Shown piece after piece: positions 32,681-39,988 of a DNA stretch of 61,418 nucleotides. The DNA is from Clostridiales bacterium UBA7044 (GTDB taxonomy: Bacteria > Bacillota > Clostridia > Oscillospirales > Oscillospiraceae). The notes under the pieces are model-generated. The model did not search any database and was not told the DNA's origin. It was given only the letters and a program-made list of their open reading frames with translations. The DNA lies in NCBI GenBank assembly GCA_002493965.1, contig DLAP01000048.1:36205-97622 (forward strand), in the 5' to 3' direction. Every line of letters starts with the position of its first letter. Position 1 is the stretch's first letter. A program made the translations under genes and the position numbers.

Positions 32681-34498
32681 TTAAAAACAAAATTCTACGT
32701 TGTTATGCCGAAGCCAGAAATCGATCTGGCACAGATAGGCCATGGTCTGAGGCGTCCGCATGAGCTGACCGTACCAGGGCCACTGGGTTTGCGCTGTCAG
32801 CATATTCTTTACCGCTTCCCGGCTGAGAAGATGCCAGATGGGTGCCGTGTTATCTTCCAACAGAATCTCCAGCCGTTTCTGCATTAGCTGCCCATAGCGG
32901 GGGTCGAAGGTTTTGGGATAGGGACTTTTCTTCCGCTCCAGGATTTCCTTGGGCAGCAGCCCCGCCACCGCCTGCCGCAGCAGTCCCTTCTCCTTCCCTT
33001 GATAGTCCTTAAATTCCCAGGGAACACTGTACAGATATTCCGCGATCCGGTAATCACAGAAGGGCACCCGGACCTCCAGGGAAGCGTACATACTCATCCG
33101 GTCCTTCCGGTCAAGCAACGTCTGCATAAACCAGTTAAAATTCAGATTCACCATTTCCTTCATCCGGCGGTCAATCGCCCCGGTTCCCGGGAGGATGTCG
33201 CTTTCCCGGCAGGTTTTGTTGTAGGCGTCCATGACGAAGGCTTCCCCGTCGATTCTGACTGCCGGGGACAAAATGGCACACCGCTGGGCGGTATTCTGGG
33301 CCCAGGGAAAGCCTTCTCTCGCCCGCACCTCCGGGTCCCGGTACCAGGGATAGCCGCCGAAAATCTCATCGGCGCACTCTCCGGACAGAGCGACCTTCAC
33401 GTCCTGCCTTATCTCCCCGCAAAAAGCCAGCAGGGAAAAATCCACGTCCGCCATACCGGGCAGGTCCCGGGCAATGGTGGCGTCCTCCAGGGCACGATCC
33501 AGGTCCTCCGGAGACAGCACCGTCCAGCGGTGGTCCGTGTCCAGGGCGTCCATCATGATCTTGATATACGCATTGTCAGAGTTTGGCTGGAATTTATTCG
33601 CCTGAAAATACCGGTCATTATTCTGATAGTCCACGGAGAAGGTTTTCAGCCTTTCTCCCCGCTTCTCCATCTCCCTGGCGCAGACAGCGGTGATGATACT
33701 GGAGTCCAGGCCCCCGGAGAGTAATGTCCCGATGGGCACATCGGAAACCATTTGCCGTAAAATGGCATCCTGCACCAGATACCGGACGCATTCCACCGTC
33801 TCCTCAAAGCTGTCCCGGTGCTCCCGGTCTTTTAGCTTCCAGTAGCACCGGAGGGTCAAAACTCCATCTTCAAAGAAGCCGCAGCACCCCGGTTCCATTT
33901 CCTGGATGTCCTGAAAGACGCCGCTGCCCGGCAGCCGACCGGGGCCAAGGAGAATAATTTGGGCAGCCCCGGTTTCATCCAGCCTCGCTTTCACATCCGG
34001 ATAGGTCAGAATGGTTTTGATTTCGGAGGCAAAGAGCAGACCCCCGTTATGAAGCTTATAGAACAGGGGCTTCACCCCGATCCGGTCCCGGGCCATAAAC
34101 AGCCGTCTTCTCCCCTGCTCCCAGACGGCAAACGCAAAAATCCCGTTCAGCTTCTTGACGCACCCTTCCCCAAACTCCGCGTAGGTATGGAGAAGCACTT
34201 CCGTGTCAGAATGCCCCAAAAAGGTATGTCCCTTCTCCTGAAGCTCCCGACGCAGTTCCTCTGTATTATAAAGCTCCCCGTTGTAGACGAGGATGTAGGT
34301 TTCTCCTGCCCAGGTAAGAACCATGGGCTGCTGTCCGCCCAGGGGGTCGATGATAGACAGTCTGCAATGGAGCAGGGCAACATCATTCTCTGTCCAAATT
34401 CCGCTGCCATCCGGCCCACGACGGTGCATGGTGGTAAGCATGGCAGCCGTGGTGTTCATGTCTGCCTTTGTTCCGATGATCCCGGCGATTGCGCACAT
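32681..34498 (-). CDS. asnB: Asparagine synthase (glutamine-hydrolysing)
   Basis: A 605-residue class B asparagine synthetase. Cys2 (MCAIAGIIG) is the amidotransferase nucleophile exposed after Met removal, with RRGPDGSG, LHCRLSIID and YNGELYN in the same domain. The synthetase domain has the PP-loop LLSGGLDSSI and ALSGECADEIFGGYPWY. It converts aspartate to asparagine using glutamine and ATP. The start is fixed by the need for Cys2 and by AAAGGATGTGACCC; a 39-codon extension upstream is rejected. It is divergent from the 142-residue gene. Confidence 0.95.
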   Translation of the reverse strand: MCAIAGIIGTKADMNTTAAMLTTMHRRGPDGSGIWTENDVALLHCRLSIIDPLGGQQPMVLTWAGETYILVYNGELYNTEELRRELQEKGHTFLGHSDTEVLLHTYAEFGEGCVKKLNGIFAFAVWEQGRRRLFMARDRIGVKPLFYKLHNGGLLFASEIKTILTYPDVKARLDETGAAQIILLGPGRLPGSGVFQDIQEMEPGCCGFFEDGVLTLRCYWKLKDREHRDSFEETVECVRYLVQDAILRQMVSDVPIGTLLSGGLDSSIITAVCAREMEKRGERLKTFSVDYQNNDRYFQANKFQPNSDNAYIKIMMDALDTDHRWTVLSPEDLDRALEDATIARDLPGMADVDFSLLAFCGEIRQDVKVALSGECADEIFGGYPWYRDPEVRAREGFPWAQNTAQRCAILSPAVRIDGEAFVMDAYNKTCRESDILPGTGAIDRRMKEMVNLNFNWFMQTLLDRKDRMSMYASLEVRVPFCDYRIAEYLYSVPWEFKDYQGKEKGLLRQAVAGLLPKEILERKKSPYPKTFDPRYGQLMQKRLEILLEDNTAPIWHLLSREAVKNMLTAQTQWPWYGQLMRTPQTMAYLCQIDFWLRHNNVEFCF

Positions 34499-34589
34499 AT
34501 GGGTCACATCCTTTCCAAAGAAACACAGCAATTGACAAAAAAGGGAAACATTAACCATATTTCGCAGGTTCCTTCTCTTCCTAATTCTA

Positions 34590-34619
34590 TGAATGGTTTC
34601 CCTTGGAATGTGCATACTA
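34590..34619 (+). promoter_or_regulatory. Sigma-G-type promoter of the 142-residue gene
   Basis: TGAATG (34590-34595), 17 bases, CATACTA (34613-34619), against the classical TGAATA, 17-18, CATACTA. Confidence 0.65.
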
Positions 34620-34635
34620 GCTACGGTGATGAAAG

Positions 34636-35064
34636 ATGAAAGACAGCAAGGAGATTCTGACCTCCATATTAAAAACCACCCAAATGGGACAGATTGGCAT
34701 TCGCAGCGTGCTGGACACTTCCATGCGCCCAGGCCTCCGGAAGGCGCTGGAATCCCAGCTCCATGAGTACGACTCCATCGAGACGGAAACCCACCAGATC
34801 GCCACCCAGCGGGGATGGGACTTAGATGACATCGACCCGGCCGTGCGGATGATGACCGACATGATGGTGAGGATGAAGCTAAATGGTCGGAACTCCGATT
34901 CCAAAATTGCAGGCATGATGATCAACGGCAATACGAAGGGCATGATCAAGGGACTGAAAAATATCCACCAATACGCCGGGCAGGACGAACAGGTGGACAT
35001 TCTTTCCCAGAAGCTTCTGGACTGCGAGACGGCCAATATCCGCCAGATGCAGGGGTTCCTATGA
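34636..35064 (+). CDS. Helical-bundle protein of unknown function, probably made in the forespore
   Basis: A 142-residue, almost fully helical protein that looks like a ferritin-like four-helix bundle: ILTSILKTTQMGQIGIRSVLD, LRKALESQLHEYDSIETETHQIA, DPAVRMMTDMMVRMKLNGRNSDSKIAGMMINGN and a last helix ending CETANIRQMQGFL. I recognise it only as a conserved Clostridial type without an assigned role. No signal peptide. The upstream sigma-G-type promoter, with a very short leader, suggests expression in the developing spore. The gene is followed by the hairpin of terminator-repeat element copy 1. Confidence 0.8.
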   Translation: MKDSKEILTSILKTTQMGQIGIRSVLDTSMRPGLRKALESQLHEYDSIETETHQIATQRGWDLDDIDPAVRMMTDMMVRMKLNGRNSDSKIAGMMINGNTKGMIKGLKNIHQYAGQDEQVDILSQKLLDCETANIRQMQGFL

Positions 35065-35075
35065 GCATCTACGAA

Positions 35076-35106
35076 AAGCCGTCAGGTTTCTTTAACCTGA
35101 CGGCTT
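35076..35106 (+). terminator. Left copy of a duplicated terminator hairpin
   Basis: AAGCCGTCAGGTT pairs with AACCTGACGGCTT (35094-35106). The T-tract expected after it is replaced by the start of the element core, so termination here should be weak. Confidence 0.75.
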
Positions 35107-35310
35107 CAGAGTGTCAAAAAAGGCCTCGCTTTAGTTCGCCGCCGCAGCGGCGAATAAAGTTAGATCATTTTCTGCCGGGGCGTGTACCTGGCAGAAAATA
35201 CTTCTCAGGCTGCAAGTGTGGAATTTGTGCGCCTTTGGCGCACAAATTATGCGCGCGGCAGACTGCAACCTTTCCGTCGGAAAGCCCCAAAGGGGATTTT
35301 CGACGGCCTG
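35107..35310 (-). mobile_element. Hairpin-array element, copy 1 (204 bp)
   Basis: The ends are imperfect inverted repeats: CAGAGTGTC-AAAAAA on the left and CAGGCCGTCGAAAA read from the right on the other strand. Between them lie successive hairpins: CTTTA-TTCGCCGC/GCGGCGAA-TAAAG (35129-35159), TTTTCTGCC/GGCAGAAAA, AATTTGTGCGCC/GGCGCACAAATT (12 bp) and CCGTCG...CGACGG. The copy at 56870 shares both end thirds in opposite orientation. No protein-coding signs. Strand is given relative to copy 2 as plus. Confidence 0.75.
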
Positions 35311-35345
35311 AAGCCATCAGGTTTCTGTAACCTGACGGCTTTCTT
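35311..35345 (+). terminator. Right copy of the duplicated terminator hairpin
   Basis: AAGCCATCAGGTT pairs with AACCTGACGGCTT (35329-35341) with one mismatch, followed by TCTT. It repeats 35076-35106 with two differences in 31 bases. Confidence 0.75.
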
Positions 35346-35357
35346 CTGCATATACTA
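35330..35357 (+). promoter_or_regulatory. Sigma-K-type promoter of the SleC-like operon
   Basis: AC (35330-35331), 17 bases, CATATACTA (35349-35357), fitting the classical sigma-K pattern AC, N17, CATANNNTA. The -35 part lies inside the right hairpin copy. The consensus holds little information, so confidence is moderate. Confidence 0.5.
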
Positions 35358-35384
35358 TCTGAGAACGTGAAAGGAGTGATATGC

Positions 35385-35765
35385 TTGTCTGCTACAGGCT
35401 ACATACAGGTTCGCGCCTATACCAGCAACGCCGAATTTCCCTTAAAAAATGTTGCCATTACCATTACCGCCACCGATGGTACCGCCATTGCCATGCGGCT
35501 GACCGACCAGAGCGGTCAGATCGTTCCCGTGGAAATCCCCGTTCCGGACAAATCGGAAAGTCAGGCTCCGGAAAGCGCCGAGCCGCCCTTTACCTCCGTC
35601 AATCTCTACGCCCGGCTTCAGGGCTACGAGCAGGTAGAATCCACAAATTTACAGGTATTCGCGGGCACCACTACATGGCAGAATTTAGAGATGGTTCCTC
35701 TGTCGGAGTTCCCCGATCAGTGGGACCAAAACGTAACCTTCAACACGCCTCCCCAGAATCTATAG
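35385..35765 (+). CDS. SleC pro-region-like beta-sandwich protein
   Basis: A 126-residue protein starting at TTG, 6-7 bases after AAAGGAGTG; the frame upstream runs into the promoter. It begins SATGYIQVRAYTSNAEFPLKNVAITI and ends GYEQVESTNLQVFAGTTTWQNLEMVPL, a transthyretin/carboxypeptidase-regulatory-like fold. From memory it resembles the N-terminal pro-part of clostridial SleC, here encoded as a separate protein 10 bases before the SleC-like gene. Likely role: partner or inhibitor of the cortex-lytic protein; this is inference. Confidence 0.75.
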   Translation: MSATGYIQVRAYTSNAEFPLKNVAITITATDGTAIAMRLTDQSGQIVPVEIPVPDKSESQAPESAEPPFTSVNLYARLQGYEQVESTNLQVFAGTTTWQNLEMVPLSEFPDQWDQNVTFNTPPQNL

Positions 35766-35775
35766 GAGGTGACTC

Positions 35776-36999
35776 ATGCCCATTGTAACGCCTTATGTCC
35801 CCGCGCGAATCACCGTGCATCTGGGTCCGCCGGACACACCAGCCCAGAATGTGACCGTCAACTTTGTGGATTATGTAAAAAATGTGGCTTCCAGCGAGAT
35901 TTACCCCACCTGGGAGGAAAGCGCCCTCCGGGCCAACATCATCGCCATCGTCTCCTTCGCTCTGAACCGGGTGTATACCGAGTTCTATCGCAGTCGGGGC
36001 TACGATTTCGACATCACCAATTCCACCGCCTATGACCAGTTTTTTGTAAACGGGCGCAGCTATTTCTCCAATGTGGCCCGGCTGGTGGATGACCTGTTCA
36101 ACAATTACCTGCGGCGTCCCGGCTTTGTGGAGCCGCTGGCGGCAAAGTTCTGCAACGGCACCACTGCGGTCTGCGAAGGCCTGAGCCAATGGGGCAGCCA
36201 AAGCCTTGCCCAGCAGGGCTACAACGCTCCCCAGATCCTGCGAAGCTACTATGGGAACGTGGAAATCGTGACAAACGCCCCCGTCCGGGGGATCACCTCC
36301 TCCTATCCGGGCACCCCGCTCCGACGGGGCACCTCCGGCCCCAGCGTAGTGGTCATCCAGACAGAATTAAATCGCATTTCCCAGAATTATCCGGCGATTC
36401 CCAAAATCTCTCCCGTAGACGGGATTTTCGGCGCCCAGACCGAGGCTGCCGTACGGGCATTCCAGGAAATCTTTGACCTGGACGTGGACGGTGTGGTGGG
36501 GCAGTCCACCTGGTATGCTCTGGTCCGTTACTATATTGCTGTGACCAACATGGCGGAGCTTCGCAGCGAGGGGCAGCGATTTTATGTAAACTCCTGGGCC
36601 AACACCAATCCCATCCAGCAGGGCGACCGGGGCGTGGCCGTGGAGCACCTGCAATATATGCTCAGCGTTCTTTCCGCCTATATCTCCGAGATCCCGCCCC
36701 TGACTGTGGATGGTATCTTCGGCCCCGCTACCCGCAATTCCGTCCTGGCTGCCCAGGCCCGGTTCGGCCTGCCCCAAACCGGCATCGTGAACGGGGAAAC
36801 CTGGAACGAAATCTATGCCCAGTTCTCCGGCATTGAAGGCACCTGGCGCAATCCCGAGCAGTTCCCCTATACCTACGGTCTGATTACCGGCGGCACTCCC
36901 CGCTCCCGATATTCCCAAACCTCAACCATGACCCAGTTCCCCGGCGGTAATCTCAGCCTGGGGAATCAGGATCCCGTCAGACAGGAGGCGCCGCGATGA
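35776..36999 (+). CDS. SleC-like spore cortex-lytic protein with peptidoglycan-binding domains
   Basis: A 407-residue protein. The N-terminal 180 residues match the SpoIID/LytB-like catalytic region of clostridial SleC (SEIYPTWEESALRANIIAIVSFALNRVYTEFYRSRGYDFDITNSTAYDQFFVNGR, then CNGTTAVCEGLSQWGSQSLAQQGY). Two PG_binding_1 repeats follow (about 182-255 and 275-355, each with VDGIFG-(A/P)-T). SleC degrades spore cortex peptidoglycan at germination. Unlike the single-chain pre-pro enzyme of C. perfringens, the pro-part is a separate upstream gene. The ribosome binding site is ATAGGAGGTGACTC; the end overlaps the next gene by 4 bases. Confidence 0.88.
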   Translation: MPIVTPYVPARITVHLGPPDTPAQNVTVNFVDYVKNVASSEIYPTWEESALRANIIAIVSFALNRVYTEFYRSRGYDFDITNSTAYDQFFVNGRSYFSNVARLVDDLFNNYLRRPGFVEPLAAKFCNGTTAVCEGLSQWGSQSLAQQGYNAPQILRSYYGNVEIVTNAPVRGITSSYPGTPLRRGTSGPSVVVIQTELNRISQNYPAIPKISPVDGIFGAQTEAAVRAFQEIFDLDVDGVVGQSTWYALVRYYIAVTNMAELRSEGQRFYVNSWANTNPIQQGDRGVAVEHLQYMLSVLSAYISEIPPLTVDGIFGPATRNSVLAAQARFGLPQTGIVNGETWNEIYAQFSGIEGTWRNPEQFPYTYGLITGGTPRSRYSQTSTMTQFPGGNLSLGNQDPVRQEAPR

Positions 37000-37526
37000 G
37001 ACCACCTATTTCCTTTATCGGTCAACCTATCCGCAGTCTGCAAACCATGCTCCAGGTTCTGGCGCAGAACAATGATGCCTATGAGCACGTCATTCCGGAC
37101 GGCATTTACGGGCCTTCTACCATGCGGGCCGTTTCCGTATTTCAGCGCCGTCATGGCCTGCCTGTCACCGGCGTTACCGATCACGCTACCTGGAAGACCA
37201 TTCTTGCCGCCTATGAGCCTGCCCTTTCCGCTCTGGAAACCGCCCAGCAGATCAATATCATCCTCAATCCCAACCAGGTGATCTGCCGGGGAGAGTACTC
37301 TCCTTATGTCCATCTGACTCAGGCCATGCTTCATGTGCTGTGCGACGTCTATCAAAGCGTATCCGAGCCAAGTCATACCGGCTTCCTGGACGATATCACC
37401 TCCGATTCTCTGGCCTCCTTCCAGAGTTTATGCGGCCTGCCCATGACCGGGAATCTGGATAAGCACACCTGGAAGCATCTGGCACTGCAATATCCTCTGG
37501 CCGCAAATCTGCCAATTACGCGGTAA
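36996..37526 (+). CDS. Peptidoglycan-binding protein with two PG_binding_1 domains
   Basis: A 176-residue protein made of two peptidoglycan-binding repeats (about 10-70 with PDGIYGPSTMRAVSVFQRRHGLPVTG, and about 100-168 with LASFQSLCGLPMTG). It has no catalytic domain or signal peptide. ATGA overlap couples it to the SleC-like gene, so it is probably a cortex-binding accessory of the same system. Confidence 0.88.
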   Translation: MRPPISFIGQPIRSLQTMLQVLAQNNDAYEHVIPDGIYGPSTMRAVSVFQRRHGLPVTGVTDHATWKTILAAYEPALSALETAQQINIILNPNQVICRGEYSPYVHLTQAMLHVLCDVYQSVSEPSHTGFLDDITSDSLASFQSLCGLPMTGNLDKHTWKHLALQYPLAANLPITR

Positions 37527-37570
37527 ATATTTCCTTTTTGTAAATTTCACCTGTTTTGGTTTTTCTACCC

Positions 37571-37599
37571 TTGATAAATCCGCAAAATACGTATATAAT
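37571..37599 (+). promoter_or_regulatory. Sigma-A promoter of pgsA
   Basis: TTGATA (37571-37576), 17 bases, TATAAT (37594-37599). Confidence 0.8.
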
Positions 37600-37648
37600 A
37601 CAATATTAAAGAATATATGCCCTTGGCTTTACGCGGAGGAATGCCCTC

Positions 37649-38233
37649 ATGTTTATCAAAGACTGGAAAAAAGAAATCTTTACCATCCCCAACCTGCTCA
37701 GCCTGTTTCGCCTGGTCCTGCTCCCTGTCTACGCCTACATCTATCTGAACGCCACCGAAGGATATCAGTTTTTTGTAGCCGGCACCATCATGGCGGTGTC
37801 CTGCCTGACGGATATGGTGGATGGGAAAATCGCCAGAAAATACAACATGATCTCCACCTTGGGCAAGATCCTGGACCCCGTGGCAGACAAGATCACCCAG
37901 TTTACCCTGACCCTGTGCCTGTCCCTGAAGTACCCCGTATTGCGGCCAGTGCTGATTCTGTTTGTGGTGAAGGAGCTTTTCCAGCTGATTGTAGGCGCCA
38001 TTCACCTGCATTGGGGAAAAATGCTTCCCGGCGCCCTGATGGCGGGAAAGATCTGCACCACGGTTCTGTTCGTCAGCCTCATCATCCTGGTGCTGTTCCC
38101 CCAGATGCCCTCCCAGTGGATCACCGCCATTGCTATTGTCGATACGGTGTTTCTGGTGTATTCTTTTATTCGCTACATTTTTGCTTACTTTGGCAAGAAT
38201 ACCATGGTTCAGGATCTTCACCCGGAGCAATGA
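37649..38233 (+). CDS. pgsA: CDP-diacylglycerol-glycerol-3-phosphate 3-phosphatidyltransferase
   Basis: A 194-residue CDP-alcohol phosphatidyltransferase making phosphatidylglycerol phosphate, the precursor of phosphatidylglycerol. The signature DG-x2-AR-x8-G-x3-D-x3-D is intact (DGKIAR, then GKILDPVADK). About five membrane segments. TIPNLLSLFRLVLLPVYAYI is the usual PgsA N terminus. The ribosome binding site is GCGGAGGAATGCCCTC. It could be another CDP-alcohol transferase of this family, but length and N terminus favour PgsA. Confidence 0.9.
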   Translation: MFIKDWKKEIFTIPNLLSLFRLVLLPVYAYIYLNATEGYQFFVAGTIMAVSCLTDMVDGKIARKYNMISTLGKILDPVADKITQFTLTLCLSLKYPVLRPVLILFVVKELFQLIVGAIHLHWGKMLPGALMAGKICTTVLFVSLIILVLFPQMPSQWITAIAIVDTVFLVYSFIRYIFAYFGKNTMVQDLHPEQ

Positions 38234-38236
38234 CAA

Positions 38237-38268
38237 GAACGCCTCCAGCCGGTTCGCTGGAGGCGTTC
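38237..38268 (+). terminator. Terminator of pgsA
   Basis: GAACGCCTCCAGC pairs with GCTGGAGGCGTTC (38256-38268), loop of 6, followed by GTTTCC. Confidence 0.85.
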
Positions 38269-38282
38269 GTTTCCTCAAATAC

Positions 38283-38430
38283 GCAGCGGCTCAAAAAGTG
38301 TTGAGCCGCTGCTCTATTTCTTATGTCCTCTTTTTTCGAAGCACTGTGTCACAGGGCCGCCGTCGGCTTATCCGCGGATATTTCCACGGCATCGGCTTTC
38401 CTCATTGCTTCCTCTTGTAAGGATAGTATA
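38283..38430 (-). ncRNA. Possible short transcript with an 18-codon frame
   Basis: On the minus strand an extended -10 box TGGTATACT (ending at 38425) is followed by AAGAGGA and an 18-codon frame (38405-38349, MRKADAVEISADKPTAAL). The hairpin GCAGCGGCTCAA/TTGAGCCGCTGC (38312-38283) follows. No good -35 box and no T-run, so this is a weak call: it may be a small RNA, a leader peptide or nothing. Confidence 0.25.
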
Positions 38431-38534
38431 CCATAATCAGATGGGATTTGGTGAAGAATTTTTGAATAAATTGCTAATATTATTTTGTCGAAGGCGCTGT
38501 CTTTTATTCAATTTCACAAGACATAGAAATAGAA

Positions 38535-38570
38535 TTTATGCCTGTCTCTCATAAGGGAGACAGGCATAAA
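38535..38570 (-). terminator. Terminator of the 140-residue membrane protein gene
   Basis: TTTATGCCTGTCTC pairs with GAGACAGGCATAAA (38557-38570), a 14-bp stem just after the stop codon on the minus strand. Confidence 0.75.
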
Positions 38571-38576
38571 GCTTTT

Positions 38577-38999
38577 TCAGTACGGATAGGCATTGCTGAA
38601 AAGCAGCAGCAGGGGCAGAGTCAGGGTGAAAACGCTGACCGCCCAGGCGTAAATCGCCTTTCTGGAGCAGAACATCAGAAGCAGACACGCAAGGGTCAGC
38701 CCCAGAGGGCCGATTACAGCCAGTTGACGGCTGACTGTCTGGGCAAACTCCCCGGAAACCTGGAGATTGATGCCCACCTGCTCCGGAAGGTGCTGCATAT
38801 TGTAGGATGCCAGCTTCAGGGCATAGTACACAACCGGCGCCGCCAGAACGATCTTGCGCAGACGAAATAGCCAGAGTCCAATGATATCCATGACGGAATT
38901 GACCTTCCCCATCACAGTTTTGAACCCACTCATGCCGCCCGCCTTCGGAGCGGCCACCGTGCCAGACTGCGGCTCGGCGAAATTACCGGATTTTTTCAT
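38577..38999 (-). CDS. Membrane protein of unknown function
   Basis: A 140-residue protein with a polar N terminus (about 1-30, MKKSGNFAEPQSG) and three probable transmembrane segments (about 42-62, 92-112, 116-136). No family recognised. The start at 38999 follows CCGGAGGGATAGA; a 62-codon extension passes through the promoter and is rejected. It has a vegetative promoter with a dyad upstream and its own terminator. Confidence 0.75.
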   Translation of the reverse strand: MKKSGNFAEPQSGTVAAPKAGGMSGFKTVMGKVNSVMDIIGLWLFRLRKIVLAAPVVYYALKLASYNMQHLPEQVGINLQVSGEFAQTVSRQLAVIGPLGLTLACLLLMFCSRKAIYAWAVSVFTLTLPLLLLFSNAYPY

Positions 39000-39035
39000 T
39001 CTATCCCTCCGGACAAAATTTTTCGAGATGAATGT

Positions 39036-39064
39036 ATCATACCATATTTTTTCCCTGTACGCAA
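39036..39064 (-). promoter_or_regulatory. Sigma-A promoter of the 140-residue membrane protein gene
   Basis: On the minus strand: TTGCGT (39064-39059), 17 bases, TATGAT with TGG before it (39041-39036). The dyad GTTTGGG-CGCA-CCCAAAC (39067-39084) touches the -35 box and may be an operator. Confidence 0.65.
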
Positions 39065-39159
39065 GGGTTTGGGCGCACCCAAACGAATTTCTTAATAGTC
39101 CAATCTGGTGGACATATCTTCTTGTATACTGGGGGCAGAAAAGATAAGGAGGTATTCCC

Positions 39160-39333
39160 ATGAAACGAAAAGAAAACCACGCCAATCTTACGCTCTACAT
39201 CCCCAGTCAGCCAAGGTACCCCGGCGGCGCGGATCGCCGCTACTTTGTGGAAAAAGCCATTAACATTCTCACCGCCATTGTCTCCTCCCTGGGCTTCATT
39301 ACGGCAATGCTGTTCCTGCTGACCTTGCGCTAA
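39160..39333 (+). CDS. 57-residue single-pass membrane protein
   Basis: A small reading frame with a strong ribosome binding site (ATAAGGAGGTATTCCC). The product has a basic hydrophilic first half (MKRKENHANLTLYIPSQPR) and one C-terminal membrane segment (about 33-56, INILTAIVSSLGFITAMLFLLTL). No family recognised. It is divergent from the 140-residue membrane protein gene, and its last codon overlaps the end of the convergent phosphoesterase gene by 3 bases. Confidence 0.75.
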   Translation: MKRKENHANLTLYIPSQPRYPGGADRRYFVEKAINILTAIVSSLGFITAMLFLLTLR

Positions 39334-39818
39334 ACAAGGTCCTCCTCCCGCAGGATCCGGCAGGAAAGGATTTTTCCCTCTCGAATTTCCATCAGTCCTG
39401 CACTGCCACCGTAATAGCCGCAGCTTCCTGGATTTAGGACCCACAGGCCATCGTCCTCCTGACGGCAGTCCGCCTCATGGGTGTGGCCGTAGAGGACGGC
39501 ATCCGCATGGCAGGCCCTGGCGTCCCGCAGGAGGGCGGTAAGGCTGAGCTTCACTCTGTGACGATGGCCGTGAGTCAGGTAAAGGGACACCCCGCCGATG
39601 GTTTCCACCAGAATTTCCGGCTGATCCGGCGGGCAGCGATAGCGGTCACAGTTTCCCGGCACCTGATAGAAAGGGACGTCGGGAAATTCCTCTTTCATCG
39701 TCTCGCCGTCTTCGAAGTAATCCCCCAGATGCACAATGACATCCGGCTTCACCTGCTCGATGCACCGGCGCATGAAGCTGCGCATGGAATGAGAATCAGA
39801 AAGCACAAGTATCTTCAC
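39330..39818 (-). CDS. YfcE/MJ0936-type metallophosphoesterase
   Basis: A 162-residue calcineurin-fold phosphodiesterase. Metal-site motifs: LSDSH, HLGDYFEDG, PGNCD, LTHGHRH and YGHTHEA. YfcE-like enzymes cut phosphodiester bonds; the natural substrate is unknown. GTG 39818 (VKILVLSDSH) is chosen because the family starts this way and GAGGTG lies 8 bases upstream; the longer frame adds 24 residues without similarity. Confidence 0.92.
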   Translation of the reverse strand: MKILVLSDSHSMRSFMRRCIEQVKPDVIVHLGDYFEDGETMKEEFPDVPFYQVPGNCDRYRCPPDQPEILVETIGGVSLYLTHGHRHRVKLSLTALLRDARACHADAVLYGHTHEADCRQEDDGLWVLNPGSCGYYGGSAGLMEIREGKILSCRILREEDLV

Positions 39819-39926
39819 TGTCTTCACCTCGTCAGTTTGTCCGTATTCGACTTTATTATTCATCATATCCCATTTTTCGGGGAAAATCAATCTGTACCCG
39901 GGAGATTTCCGGCATATTTTTCAGGC

Positions 39927-39954
39927 ACATTTCCTCTGCCTCGTGCATAAGCTA
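39927..39954 (+). promoter_or_regulatory. Sigma-K-type promoter of the three-gene cluster
   Basis: AC (39927-39928), 17 bases, CATAAGCTA (39946-39954), fitting AC, N17, CATANNNTA. A sigma-E reading (GGCACATT, 14 bases, CATAAGCT) fits nearly as well; either points to mother-cell expression. Confidence 0.5.
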
Positions 39955-39988
39955 TGGCAAGAGAACCTTTTAAGGAGGTCATCCGAGT

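Larger units (their letters stand above)
35065..35384. other. Intergenic region filled by the terminator-inserted hairpin element
   Basis: 320 bases without a gene: left hairpin, 204-bp element core, right hairpin with T-tract, then a sigma-K-type promoter for the SleC-like operon. Confidence 0.8.
38234..38576. other. 343-bp intergenic region with three hairpins and a possible short transcript
   Basis: It holds the pgsA terminator, a second hairpin (38283-38312), a possible minus-strand promoter near 38430 with an 18-codon frame, and the terminator of the gene at 38577. See separate entries. Confidence 0.6.

Noticed and set aside
35061..35370. Short open frames across element copy 1
   Set aside because: They read through hairpins and terminators. 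Similar peptide strings appear in copy 2, but only because the DNA is shared; no start signals are present.
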